DNA of 12,271 nt from Candidatus Colimorpha enterica (GCA_018065475.1 JAGHTD010000063.1:1-12271), one strand, 5' to 3'. Shown: positions 1 to 6,072, counted from the first letter of the stretch. Notes: generated from the sequence alone by a model not told the origin. Translations and numbers: made by a program.

Positions 1-31
1 TCTGCTGACCGGGATTTTATGTTTCATATAT

Positions 32-60
32 AATATACCATATTTCCGGGCGTTTGTCAA
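32..60 (-). promoter_or_regulatory. Leftward sigma-A type promoter for a gene outside the window
   Basis: Read on the minus strand there is a TTGACA -35 box (55-60), a 17-nt spacer and a TATATT -10 box (32-37), one mismatch from consensus. Transcription would start near position 25 and run out of the left edge. It lies beyond the two hairpins that follow the metal ATPase gene, so the next gene to the left probably has its own promoter. No start codon with a ribosome binding site is visible in the remaining 25 nt, so the target gene is unknown. The box match is seen directly; activity is inferred. Confidence 0.55.
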
Positions 61-70
61 TACCCCCGAT

Positions 71-100
71 TTTCTCAAAAAATGTGATTTTTTCGAGAAA
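71..100. repeat. A/T-rich long hairpin downstream of the metal ATPase gene
   Basis: TTTCTC (71-76) pairs with GAGAAA (95-100), and A6-T (77-83) pairs with A-T6 (87-93). The loop is GTG and there is a single bulged C at 94. This gives about 13 base pairs and is nearly the same on both strands. It lies between the end of the leftward ATPase operon and the leftward promoter at 32-60. It is probably a transcript-end or mRNA-stabilising structure. It lacks the G/C-rich stem of a classical terminator, so the role is inferred. Confidence 0.45.
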
Positions 101-126
101 AAGTGAAATGTTTGCCTTCGGCAAAC
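101..126 (-). terminator. Probable terminator hairpin of the HMA-ATPase operon
   Basis: On the minus strand GTTTGCC-GAA-GGCAAAC (126 down to 110) forms a perfect 7-bp stem with a 3-nt loop, about 37 nt past the ATPase stop codon. It is followed by ATTTCACTTTTTC, so the T-run begins about seven nt after the stem rather than directly on it, which makes it a weak intrinsic terminator. The hairpin is flanked on the plus strand by two copies of GTGAAAT (103-109 and 126-132), so it may instead be a copy of a small palindromic interspersed element. Confidence 0.5.
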
Positions 127-163
127 GTGAAATATCGGCTTGCGCCATTGTATATCCCGGCTT

Positions 164-2077
164 TCAGCCCTTGACCGTCAGAAGACGCAGGGAGTTCATT
201 ACCGCGATGACCATAACGCCGACGTCGGCGAAGACGGCGAGCCATACGGGGCAGAGCCCGAAGGGGGACAGAGCCATGACCGCGACCTTGAAAAGGATAG
301 TGAACAGAATGTTGGCAAGCACGGTGCTTCTTACCTTCTTCGATATTCCGATGACGGAGGAAAGGCGGGTGAGATCGTCGTCCATGATGACGATGTCTGC
401 TGCCTCGATCGCGGCGTCTGAGCCGATACCGCCCATAGCGATACCCACGTCGGCACGGGACAGCACGGGCGCGTCGTTTATGCCGTCGCCGACGAAGCAG
501 AGCGTTCTGCCTTCCTTCTTTGAGGTCATCATTTCTTCGAGAGCGCCGACCTTGCCGTCGGGCATAAGTCCGGCACGGTAGGAATCAAGCGAAAGGGAGG
601 CGGCGACCGAAGAAGCGACCTCCTCGGTGTCTCCGGAGAGCATAGAGACCGTCGAAACTCCGCTTTTACGGAGCATATCGAGAGCCGCGGTGGTGTTTTC
701 CTTGACTCTGTCGCTGACGAGGATGTGACCCATATATTCGGCGGTGCAGGAGCAGTCTTCACCGTGGTGGTTGTGTTCGCAGGGCATGATAGCTATGTGG
801 ATAAGCGTTCCGACAAGCTCGCACTTATGCCATGCGGCACGGTATTTTTCCATCAGCTTCGAGTTGCCGACGTAAACGATCCGGTCGTCTATCTGCGCCT
901 CTATGCCCATTCCGGCGATCTCTTTGATGTAGCCGATGCGTGAGGAGTCGATCTCCTCGTTGTAGGCGAGCTTCAGCGAAGCCGAGATCGGGTGCGTTGA
1001 CCAGCTTTCCGCCATGACGGCGATCTCGAGCAGTTCCTTTTCCGAGACCGTCTCGGGGTGTATCGCCGTTACTTTGAAGCTGCCCTCTGTCAGCGTTCCC
1101 GTCTTGTCGAAGACGACGGTGTCGGTTTTTGCCATTTTTTCAAGATATTCGGAACCCTTGACGAGCACTCCCGCCTTTGAGCATCTGCCCATTCCCGCGA
1201 CGAAGGCGAGGGGGACCGAGATGACTATCGCGCAGGGGCAGGAAATGACGAGGTAGTCGAGCGCGCGGAGCACGCTCTCCTTGAGGTCCGCGCCGAAGAG
1301 CGGGGGCAGGAAGGCGACCAGGGCGGCGAGGATGACGACGGCGGGCGTGTAATATTTTGCGAAACGGGTGATGAAGCCCTCGCTTTTCGCCTTCTTCATC
1401 GAGGATTCCTCGACGAGACGGAGGACCTTTGCGACTGTGGAGTCGGAATATTCCTTATCGACGGTTACGGTGATCGGGGAGGTCTCGTTTATCGTTCCGC
1501 TGACCACCCTGTCGCCTGCCTTTGCGTCACGGGGGATCGCTTCTCCCGTGAGAGCGACGGTGTTTATCGTCGTGACGCCTTCGGAGATCACGCCGTCGAG
1601 CGGGATCCTTTCGCCGGGTCTCACGACTATGCTCTCGCCGATCTTTACCTCCTCGGGTGAGACGGTGACGGGAGCACCGTCACGGAGAACGGTCGCCGCA
1701 GCGGGACGGATGTCCATGACGGCGGCGATCGACTTGCGCGATCTGCCTACGGCAATGCTCTCGATGAGCTGTCCGAGCTGGTAGAGGAGCATGACGACTA
1801 CCGCCTCGGTGTATTCGCCTATTATGAACGCGCCGAGTGCGGCAATAGCCATAAGGAAGTTCTCGTCGAATATCTGTCCGCGGATGATGTTAAGGAACGC
1901 TTTGCGGAGAATATCGAAGCCGACGATGAGAAAGGGGACGGCAAAGAGGGGAACGCCGACGTAAAACGGCAGCTCCTCTGCGTCAAGCCCCATGACCTTC
2001 AGCGTGACGAGTACGGCGACGAATACGATCCCCGCCGCGACGATCTTTATCAGTGTTTTTTTCTGCTTCTTTGTCAT
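164..2077 (-). CDS. cadA: Heavy-metal (Zn/Cd/Pb-type) P1B ATPase efflux pump
   Basis: A 637-residue ATP-driven metal exporter of the cell membrane. Motifs in order: TM pairs about 11-30, 38-56, 73-90 and 91-108; actuator TGEA (177-180); metal-binding CPC in TM6 (280-282); phosphorylation site DKTGT (324-328, Asp324); HP dipeptide (362-363); hinge GDGIND (530-535); TM7 Lys597 and TM8 Asp618 in a D-V-G context. This Lys/Asp pair is typical of the ZntA/CadA (P1B-2) group, so Zn, Cd or Pb is favoured over Cu. The N-terminus goes straight into TM1 without an HMA domain; that domain is encoded by the gene immediately upstream, whose stop codon overlaps this ATG by one nt (TGATG). AAAGGGG (minus strand, 2083-2088 region) serves as ribosome binding site. 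Odd: a Cys/His-rich loop at residues 433-444. The symbol is by family, not proven orthology. Confidence 0.93.
   Translation of the reverse strand: MTKKQKKTLIKIVAAGIVFVAVLVTLKVMGLDAEELPFYVGVPLFAVPFLIVGFDILRKAFLNIIRGQIFDENFLMAIAALGAFIIGEYTEAVVVMLLYQLGQLIESIAVGRSRKSIAAVMDIRPAAATVLRDGAPVTVSPEEVKIGESIVVRPGERIPLDGVISEGVTTINTVALTGEAIPRDAKAGDRVVSGTINETSPITVTVDKEYSDSTVAKVLRLVEESSMKKAKSEGFITRFAKYYTPAVVILAALVAFLPPLFGADLKESVLRALDYLVISCPCAIVISVPLAFVAGMGRCSKAGVLVKGSEYLEKMAKTDTVVFDKTGTLTEGSFKVTAIHPETVSEKELLEIAVMAESWSTHPISASLKLAYNEEIDSSRIGYIKEIAGMGIEAQIDDRIVYVGNSKLMEKYRAAWHKCELVGTLIHIAIMPCEHNHHGEDCSCTAEYMGHILVSDRVKENTTAALDMLRKSGVSTVSMLSGDTEEVASSVAASLSLDSYRAGLMPDGKVGALEEMMTSKKEGRTLCFVGDGINDAPVLSRADVGIAMGGIGSDAAIEAADIVIMDDDLTRLSSVIGISKKVRSTVLANILFTILFKVAVMALSPFGLCPVWLAVFADVGVMVIAVMNSLRLLTVKG
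746..781 (-). other. Cys/His-rich putative metal-binding insertion in the ATPase
   Basis: Residues 433-444 of the ATPase read C-E-H-N-H-H-G-E-D-C-S-C. That is three Cys, three His and three acidic residues in twelve positions, placed between two beta-strand-like stretches (GTLIHIAI and YMGHILVSD) where the nucleotide-binding domain returns to the phosphorylation domain. In CadA/ZntA-type proteins this point is normally a short turn such as V-D-G. A second, cytoplasmic metal site acting as a sensor or chaperone dock is plausible. The composition is seen; the function is inferred. Confidence 0.7.
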
Positions 2078-2298
2078 CAGAACCCCTTTACAGAGCAGTC
2101 GCTGTCAACCTTCTTTATCACTTTGACCGCCTTTTTGACGACGTCGTCAAAAATGTCGTCGGGTGCCTCGATCATCATTCTCTGTGCGAAGAAGGAGACC
2201 GACGCGTCGGTGACGCCGGGCAGTGCCTTTATTCCGTTTTCCATTTTTGCCGCGCAGTTTGCGCAGTCGAGATCTTCAAGCTCAAAAAACTTTTTCAT
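2077..2298 (-). CDS. Stand-alone heavy-metal-associated (HMA) domain protein
   Basis: A 73-residue cytoplasmic protein consisting of one HMA (ferredoxin-like) domain. The metal-binding loop D-C-A-N-C lies at residues 11-15, with Cys12 and Cys15. An Asp directly before the first Cys is common in the HMA domains of Zn/Cd pumps, as opposed to the M-T-C-x-x-C of copper proteins. It is followed by the usual helix and a strand pattern, including the conserved L-P-G-V turn (26-29). A further Cys near the C-terminus (68) is not part of the motif. It has a strong ribosome binding site (GGAGGAA, minus strand 2304-2310) and is the first gene of the efflux operon. It probably delivers metal to, or regulates, the downstream ATPase, which lacks this domain. 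Confidence 0.9.
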   Translation of the reverse strand: MKKFFELEDLDCANCAAKMENGIKALPGVTDASVSFFAQRMMIEAPDDIFDDVVKKAVKVIKKVDSDCSVKGF

Positions 2299-2344
2299 CT
2301 TATTTCCTCCGTTTTTTTCGGTATATTCATATAAATTTTATCAA

Positions 2345-2358
2345 GTCACACAGGTGAC
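2345..2358. promoter_or_regulatory. Candidate operator palindrome at the efflux-operon transcription start
   Basis: GTCAC-ACAG-GTGAC is a perfect 5-bp inverted repeat directly downstream of the TATAAT box of the leftward promoter, covering the expected start of transcription (about 2357). That is a position where a repressor such as an ArsR- or CopY-like metal sensor would block initiation. It does not match an operator consensus I know, and no regulator gene is in the window. Arms this short can occur by chance. Confidence 0.35.
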
Positions 2359-2363
2359 ATAAA

Positions 2364-2392
2364 ATTATAACATTTTTTGCCCTTTCTGTCAA
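2364..2392 (-). promoter_or_regulatory. Consensus sigma-A promoter of the HMA-ATPase operon
   Basis: On the minus strand there is a perfect TTGACA (2387-2392), a spacer of exactly 17 nt, and a perfect TATAAT (2364-2369). The predicted 5' leader is about 58 nt, ending at the HMA gene start (2298). A promoter this close to consensus would be strong if unrepressed, which fits a metal-inducible operon held off by a repressor. The sequence match is direct; regulation is inferred. Confidence 0.8.
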
Positions 2393-2393
2393 T

Positions 2394-2440
2394 AAGGCAA
2401 TATCCTGATTTTTTGATGAATATCCGCGCTGATTTGCCTT
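2394..2440. repeat. Inverted TTGCCTT motif between the divergent promoters
   Basis: AAGGCAA (2394-2400) and TTGCCTT (2434-2440) form a perfect 7-bp inverted pair separated by 33 nt. Each half sits just upstream of a -35 box: 1 nt from the leftward TTGACA and 6 nt from the rightward TTGACT. In effect each promoter has a TTGCCTT upstream. It could bind one shared regulator, but a pair of this length in about 200 nt is not improbable by chance. Confidence 0.25.
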
Positions 2441-2446
2441 TCGGTC

Positions 2447-2475
2447 TTGACTTTTTCCCGTTTTTGGAGTATTAT
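2447..2475 (+). promoter_or_regulatory. Rightward promoter of the nine-gene operon
   Basis: TTGACT (2447-2452), a 17-nt spacer and TATTAT (2470-2475), each one mismatch from consensus. Transcription would start near 2482, giving a leader of about 30 nt before the ATG at 2513. It is the only good promoter seen upstream of the long plus-strand gene series. A second TATAAT at 2485-2490 has no good -35 partner. Confidence 0.65.
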
Positions 2476-2491
2476 ATTATACTGTATAATA
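2475..2491. promoter_or_regulatory. Palindrome at the rightward promoter start region
   Basis: TATTATA-CTG-TATAATA is a perfect 7-bp inverted repeat centred on the predicted transcription start (about 2483) and touching the -10 box. It could be an operator, or simply a by-product of A/T-rich, overlapping -10-like sequences. No cognate regulator is visible. Confidence 0.3.
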
Positions 2492-2512
2492 ATGTTTATT
2501 ACGGAGGACGCA

Positions 2513-3985
2513 ATGAAAAAACCGATCACCGCTTTGACTGCAGTATTCATTATACTGTTTCTTTTCACTTTTACTGCCGAAGCGGTAAAATATCCCTCTT
2601 TCACTTACGTCCTGACAGAGCCGTACGTCATCACCTCGCTTATCCCGAATCCGACACCCGGTCAAGCGGAGGAAGCGGAGCAGAAAGTGGTGGCGATCAC
2701 GCAGAGCGGCTTCGAGTCATACATCTACGACTATCCGATCGACGCGATGTGGATCGACCTTGCTTCAACGACCATGTCGATGAAAGCAAAGGGAGAATAT
2801 GACGGCGAAATATACACCTTCACGTGGGAAGCGGTGGACGTGACCCTCGGAGTCGAAGAGGCCTTTACCGATCCTGCCGGGATGATCGCCGCCGTGAAGA
2901 AGGCGATAGACGATTTCAGACCTTCGGGAACGACGATGTACGAGGTCGTCAAGTCGATCCACGACTATATATGCGGAATAAATGAATATTCATCCGGTGG
3001 AAAGAACGCCTACAACGCGTTCGGCTCACTTATGGAGGGCAAATCGGTCTGCGAGGGCTACGCGGAGGCGTTCAAGGGACTTTGCGACGCAAACGGGATC
3101 CCCTGCGTCATAGTCATAGGAAACGCCGTCAAAAAATCCTCGACGGAAGGCCACATGTGGAACGCCGTAAAGATGGACGACGGCAAATGGTACGCCGTTG
3201 ACGTCACCTGGGACGACGGCGAAAGCATCACGGACAACTATCTGCTCGTCGGAAGCGGTACGGCGATCGGCGGCACCGAGTTCGGAAAATCCCACGTGGA
3301 GGAGAGCGACGTCACGGGGCTCGGCTATTCATTCCTCGAATATCCGAAGATCGAGAAGACCGCCTACCGGGACAGCGGAAAGCCCTTTATTAAGGGAAGT
3401 GCCGAGCACGGGTGGTTCTACGGTCATCTTGACGCCAACGGAAAGAAGTTTTACGGCGATCTTAAAAACGTTCCGACCCCCGAGGGGAGCGAAAAATACG
3501 TGACCTCGGAAAGGCCGACGCTCCCGCCCGAAACGACGGCTCCGCCGGAGACGACGAAGCCCGCCGAAACGACCGAAGCCCCCGTCACCACGAAAGCACC
3601 CGAGACCACGAAGCTGCCTCCCGTAGGAACGACGAAGGCACCCGATACCACGGCGCCCGGCATGACGGTCCCCGGTACTGCGATCCCCGATACGACAGCC
3701 CCCGATACTACGGAAGCGCCCGTCACCGCGCCGCCCGAGATCACGGAGGACGTGACGACGGAAGAGGACACGACGGAGATCACCTCTGCCGAGGTCACGT
3801 CGCGGGACGAAGATATTACGACCGTTCCGACGGACACGTCGGACAAAGGCGGAAATGACAGCGAAACGACCGACGCTCCGACCGAGGAGAAAAACGCCGG
3901 CACGGTAATTGCGATAATTGCGGCGATAGCCGTCATTCTCGCCGTCATCGCAGTAATTCTCGTAAAAGCCGGGAAGAAAAAATGA
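2513..3985 (+). CDS. Exported, membrane-anchored transglutaminase-like protein
   Basis: 490 residues from the ATG at 2513, chosen because GGAGGA lies 4 nt upstream and a signal peptide follows directly; a longer in-frame start at 2447 would fall inside the promoter. Residues 1-24 are a signal peptide (KK, hydrophobic core, cleavage near A-E-A) with no lipobox Cys. A transglutaminase-like cysteine protease-fold domain spans about 140-250, with the expected triad: Cys180 (S-V-C-E-G-Y-A), His214 (G-H-M-W-N-A) and Asp230 (A-V-D-V-T-W-D-D). A Thr/Pro/Glu linker (335-450) and a single TM helix (463-484) ending K-A-G-K-K-K follow. The enzyme domain should thus sit outside the cell on a flexible stalk. 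There is no LPxTG sorting signal. Known relatives crosslink or cleave amide bonds in proteins or peptidoglycan; the substrate here is unknown. First gene of the operon. Confidence 0.88.
   Translation: MKKPITALTAVFIILFLFTFTAEAVKYPSFTYVLTEPYVITSLIPNPTPGQAEEAEQKVVAITQSGFESYIYDYPIDAMWIDLASTTMSMKAKGEYDGEIYTFTWEAVDVTLGVEEAFTDPAGMIAAVKKAIDDFRPSGTTMYEVVKSIHDYICGINEYSSGGKNAYNAFGSLMEGKSVCEGYAEAFKGLCDANGIPCVIVIGNAVKKSSTEGHMWNAVKMDDGKWYAVDVTWDDGESITDNYLLVGSGTAIGGTEFGKSHVEESDVTGLGYSFLEYPKIEKTAYRDSGKPFIKGSAEHGWFYGHLDANGKKFYGDLKNVPTPEGSEKYVTSERPTLPPETTAPPETTKPAETTEAPVTTKAPETTKLPPVGTTKAPDTTAPGMTVPGTAIPDTTAPDTTEAPVTAPPEITEDVTTEEDTTEITSAEVTSRDEDITTVPTDTSDKGGNDSETTDAPTEEKNAGTVIAIIAAIAVILAVIAVILVKAGKKK
3515..3862 (+). 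repeat. Degenerate Pro-Glu-Thr-Thr coding repeat (stalk of the transglutaminase-like protein)
   Basis: Codons for residues 335-450 of the upstream gene encode irregular units such as P-E-T-T, A-P-x-T-T and T-T-K-A-P, densest at about 338-400 and then turning acidic (T-E-D-V-T-T-E-E-D). Low-complexity Thr/Pro linkers of this type carry extracellular domains away from the membrane and are often O-glycosylated. The repeat is at the protein level; it is not a CRISPR or tandem DNA array. Such tracts can vary in length between strains. Confidence 0.7.
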
Positions 3986-4890
3986 CCGAATATCTCATCA
4001 CCGAAAATGAAAACGGGATCGAAATAAAGAGCTTTCTCCGCCGCCTCGGCATATCGAGGGCGGAGCTCATCCGCCTCAAAGCAAGAGGAAGAGGGATCGT
4101 CCTCAACGGCGAAAGGGTGACGGTCAGAGCGGTGCTGAAAACGGGGGACGTCCTCCGTCTCGAAAGGGAAGACCTTGAGGACGACGTCAACTGTGACATT
4201 CTCCCCTCCGACTGCGACCCCGATATAATTTACGAGGACGGCGACCTTCTTGCCGTCAACAAACCGCCTCTTATGCCGACGCACCCGTCGAGAAATCACC
4301 TTGACGACACGCTGGCAAACGCTGCGGTCGGCTATTTCAAAAGGAAAGGTCAGCCCTTCGTCTTCCGCGCCTGCAACCGCCTCGACAGAGACACGAGCGG
4401 GATAGTCCTTATAGCGAAGAACAAGGGCTACGCCGGGGTTCTTGCCGACGTCATCGCCGAGGGCAGGGTGAAGAAGACCTATCTTGCCGTCGCCGTCGGC
4501 GAGATAACGGAACGCACCGTCATAAAAAAGAACATAAAGCGCAGGCAGGAATCAATTATCGAGAGAGTTGTCTGCGATGAAAACGAAGGACAGTACGCGG
4601 AGACCGAGATAATGCCGATAGGCATTTTCGGCGGCAATACCGTCCTCCTCTGCCGTCCAGTAACGGGACGCACGCACCAGATAAGGGTTCATCTCGCCTC
4701 GGTCGGTCATCCGATCGTCGGCGACACCCTGTACGGAGAGGAAAGCGGCGAAATAAAAAGGCAGGCACTGCATTGCCTCCGCCTCGTATTTGAAGGACAC
4801 GACCTGTTTGCGCCCCCTCCCGAAGACATTATGCGGCTTCTGCCGCCCGAAACGGAGATCACATGGCTGAAAACGAAAACGGACTTTTGA
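3982..4890 (+). CDS. RluA-family RNA pseudouridine synthase
   Basis: A 302-residue cytoplasmic enzyme that isomerises specific uridines in rRNA or tRNA. An N-terminal S4-like RNA-binding segment (about 15-60) carries the L-x-x-x-G-x-V-x-L-N-G-x-x-V pattern. The catalytic domain has V-N-K-P (92-95), the catalytic motif N-R-L-D-R-D-T-S-G (132-140, Asp135), and G-R-T-H-Q-I-R-V-H with G-H-P-I-V-G-D-x-L-Y-G toward the C-terminus. The residue before R-L-D is Asn rather than the common His. The ATG overlaps the previous stop by 4 nt (ATGA), implying translational coupling, with GGGAAG as ribosome binding site. Length and S4 domain fit the RluC/RluD-type group, but the target uridine cannot be told from sequence. 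Confidence 0.93.
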   Translation: MTEYLITENENGIEIKSFLRRLGISRAELIRLKARGRGIVLNGERVTVRAVLKTGDVLRLEREDLEDDVNCDILPSDCDPDIIYEDGDLLAVNKPPLMPTHPSRNHLDDTLANAAVGYFKRKGQPFVFRACNRLDRDTSGIVLIAKNKGYAGVLADVIAEGRVKKTYLAVAVGEITERTVIKKNIKRRQESIIERVVCDENEGQYAETEIMPIGIFGGNTVLLCRPVTGRTHQIRVHLASVGHPIVGDTLYGEESGEIKRQALHCLRLVFEGHDLFAPPPEDIMRLLPPETEITWLKTKTDF

Positions 4891-6062
4891 CCGAAGCAGA
4901 AGAAAAAGAAAATATCACCGATGAGACAGGGCAGTCGGATATAAGAGAAGAATCTCTCGTGAAGGCGTTCCGGCGTCTTTGCCCGAAGGTATGCTACGCC
5001 TTTTTTGCCCTGCTCGGACTCGGGATAATTATTCAGGTAATATGTATAATCAGCACGCCCTTTGCGGACTTCTGGAACAGATACCCCGCGGCATTTTTCA
5101 GAATGATATTGGCGAAGCTGACGGGGTGGTTTCCCTTCTCACTCGCCGAATGTACGATCCTGACTTTGCCGATCGAGATCGTCGTTATCGTCGTATGCGC
5201 GATAGTGCTTTTTAAGAAGAACGCCGATAAGCTCGTGAAACTGCTCAGCGGTATGCTCGCCTTTGTCTCGGCTCTCTTCGGTATATTCTTCCTCAATTTC
5301 TCGCCGGGGTACAGAACGTCAACGATAGACAAAAAGCTCTGCCTCGAACGCAGTGAGGTATCGGCAGAAGAGCTGACGGGCGCGGCAAACGCCGTTTCGG
5401 CACTTCTTGACGTCCTTTCGGACGGGGTAAACTTCACCTACGGAGGGGAATCGGTGATGCCTTATTCCTTCTCGGAAATGAACGGGAAGCTCAACGCCGC
5501 GTACAAAAAGGCGTCGGAAAAGTACGGCTTCATCCCCGATTTCTCATCGACGGTAAAGCAGATAGCAAACTCGGAGTTTTACACCTACACGCACATTTCG
5601 GGCGTGTATTCATACTTCACGGGCGAATCTAACGTGAATATCAACTTTCCCGACTTCGTCATCCCCTATACTGCCGCCCATGAGATGGCTCATCAGAGGG
5701 GGATCGCGAGGGAGGACGAGGCGAACTTCGTCGCCTTCCTCGTATGTATGGAGAGCGACGATATATACGTCAGATATTCCGCCTGTCTCAACATCTACGA
5801 GTATCTGACAAACTCGCTCTATTCCGCCGACAGGGACGCATACAAAGAGGTCGTCCTCGGAACGGATATGAGGGTAAGATACGAGCTGAACGCATACAGC
5901 GAGTTTTTTGAAAAATACGAGAAGAACGTCGCCGCGACGGTCTCAAACGCCGTGAACGACACCTTCCTCAAAGTACAGGGACAGAAGGCGGGCTCAAGGA
6001 GCTACGATCTCGTCACCGATCTTACAGTCGCACTTTACAGGGCGGATATGATGCCCGAATGA
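4863..6062 (+). CDS. DUF3810-type membrane protein with zinc-protease-like HExxH motif
   Basis: 399 residues: an acidic N-terminal tail (1-35), three TM segments (about 44-66, 98-117 and 128-146), then a large soluble part. The soluble part contains H-E-M-A-H (273-277) followed by R-G-I-A-R-E-D-E-A-N-F (279-289), which resembles gluzincin-like metalloproteases (two His ligands plus a downstream Glu, 284 or 286). I recognise this layout as the DUF3810 family, whose substrate is not known to me. Topology suggests the HExxH domain lies on the outer face, but this is not certain. The start lies 28 nt inside the pseudouridine synthase gene; GGAG at 4854-4857 supports it, and the next in-frame Met is only at residue 81, inside the membrane region. 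Position between a surface transglutaminase-like protein and Ddl suggests an envelope role. Confidence 0.82.
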   Translation: MAENENGLLTEAEEKENITDETGQSDIREESLVKAFRRLCPKVCYAFFALLGLGIIIQVICIISTPFADFWNRYPAAFFRMILAKLTGWFPFSLAECTILTLPIEIVVIVVCAIVLFKKNADKLVKLLSGMLAFVSALFGIFFLNFSPGYRTSTIDKKLCLERSEVSAEELTGAANAVSALLDVLSDGVNFTYGGESVMPYSFSEMNGKLNAAYKKASEKYGFIPDFSSTVKQIANSEFYTYTHISGVYSYFTGESNVNINFPDFVIPYTAAHEMAHQRGIAREDEANFVAFLVCMESDDIYVRYSACLNIYEYLTNSLYSADRDAYKEVVLGTDMRVRYELNAYSEFFEKYEKNVAATVSNAVNDTFLKVQGQKAGSRSYDLVTDLTVALYRADMMPE

Positions 6063-6072
6063 AAGGATAAAT

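Noticed and set aside
29..34. TATAAT on the plus strand near the left edge as a rightward promoter
   Set aside because: It has no acceptable -35 box at the right distance and no plus-strand gene follows. The leftward TTGACA-17-TATATT over the same bases fits better.
54..581. Plus-strand open frame of 175 codons opposite the end of the ATPase gene
   Set aside because: It is the complement of conserved ATPase codons. The product is low-complexity (Ser/Thr/Ile-rich) with no motif, and it would run through the hairpin region.
2447..2512. Upstream in-frame extension of the transglutaminase-like protein (22 extra residues)
   Set aside because: It would start on the -35 box of the promoter and precede a textbook signal peptide. 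The ATG at 2513 has a good GGAGGA.
3515..3862. Repetitive sequence considered as a CRISPR or tandem DNA array
   Set aside because: Units are irregular and in frame, encoding a Thr/Pro/Glu linker. There are no constant-length repeats or spacers.
3451..4299. Long open frame on the minus strand (282 codons) opposite the transglutaminase-like linker and pseudouridine synthase
   Set aside because: It is antisense to two well-supported genes. Its Val/Ser/Gly-rich repetitive product is just the mirror of the Thr/Pro codons, and no ribosome binding site or family motif is seen.
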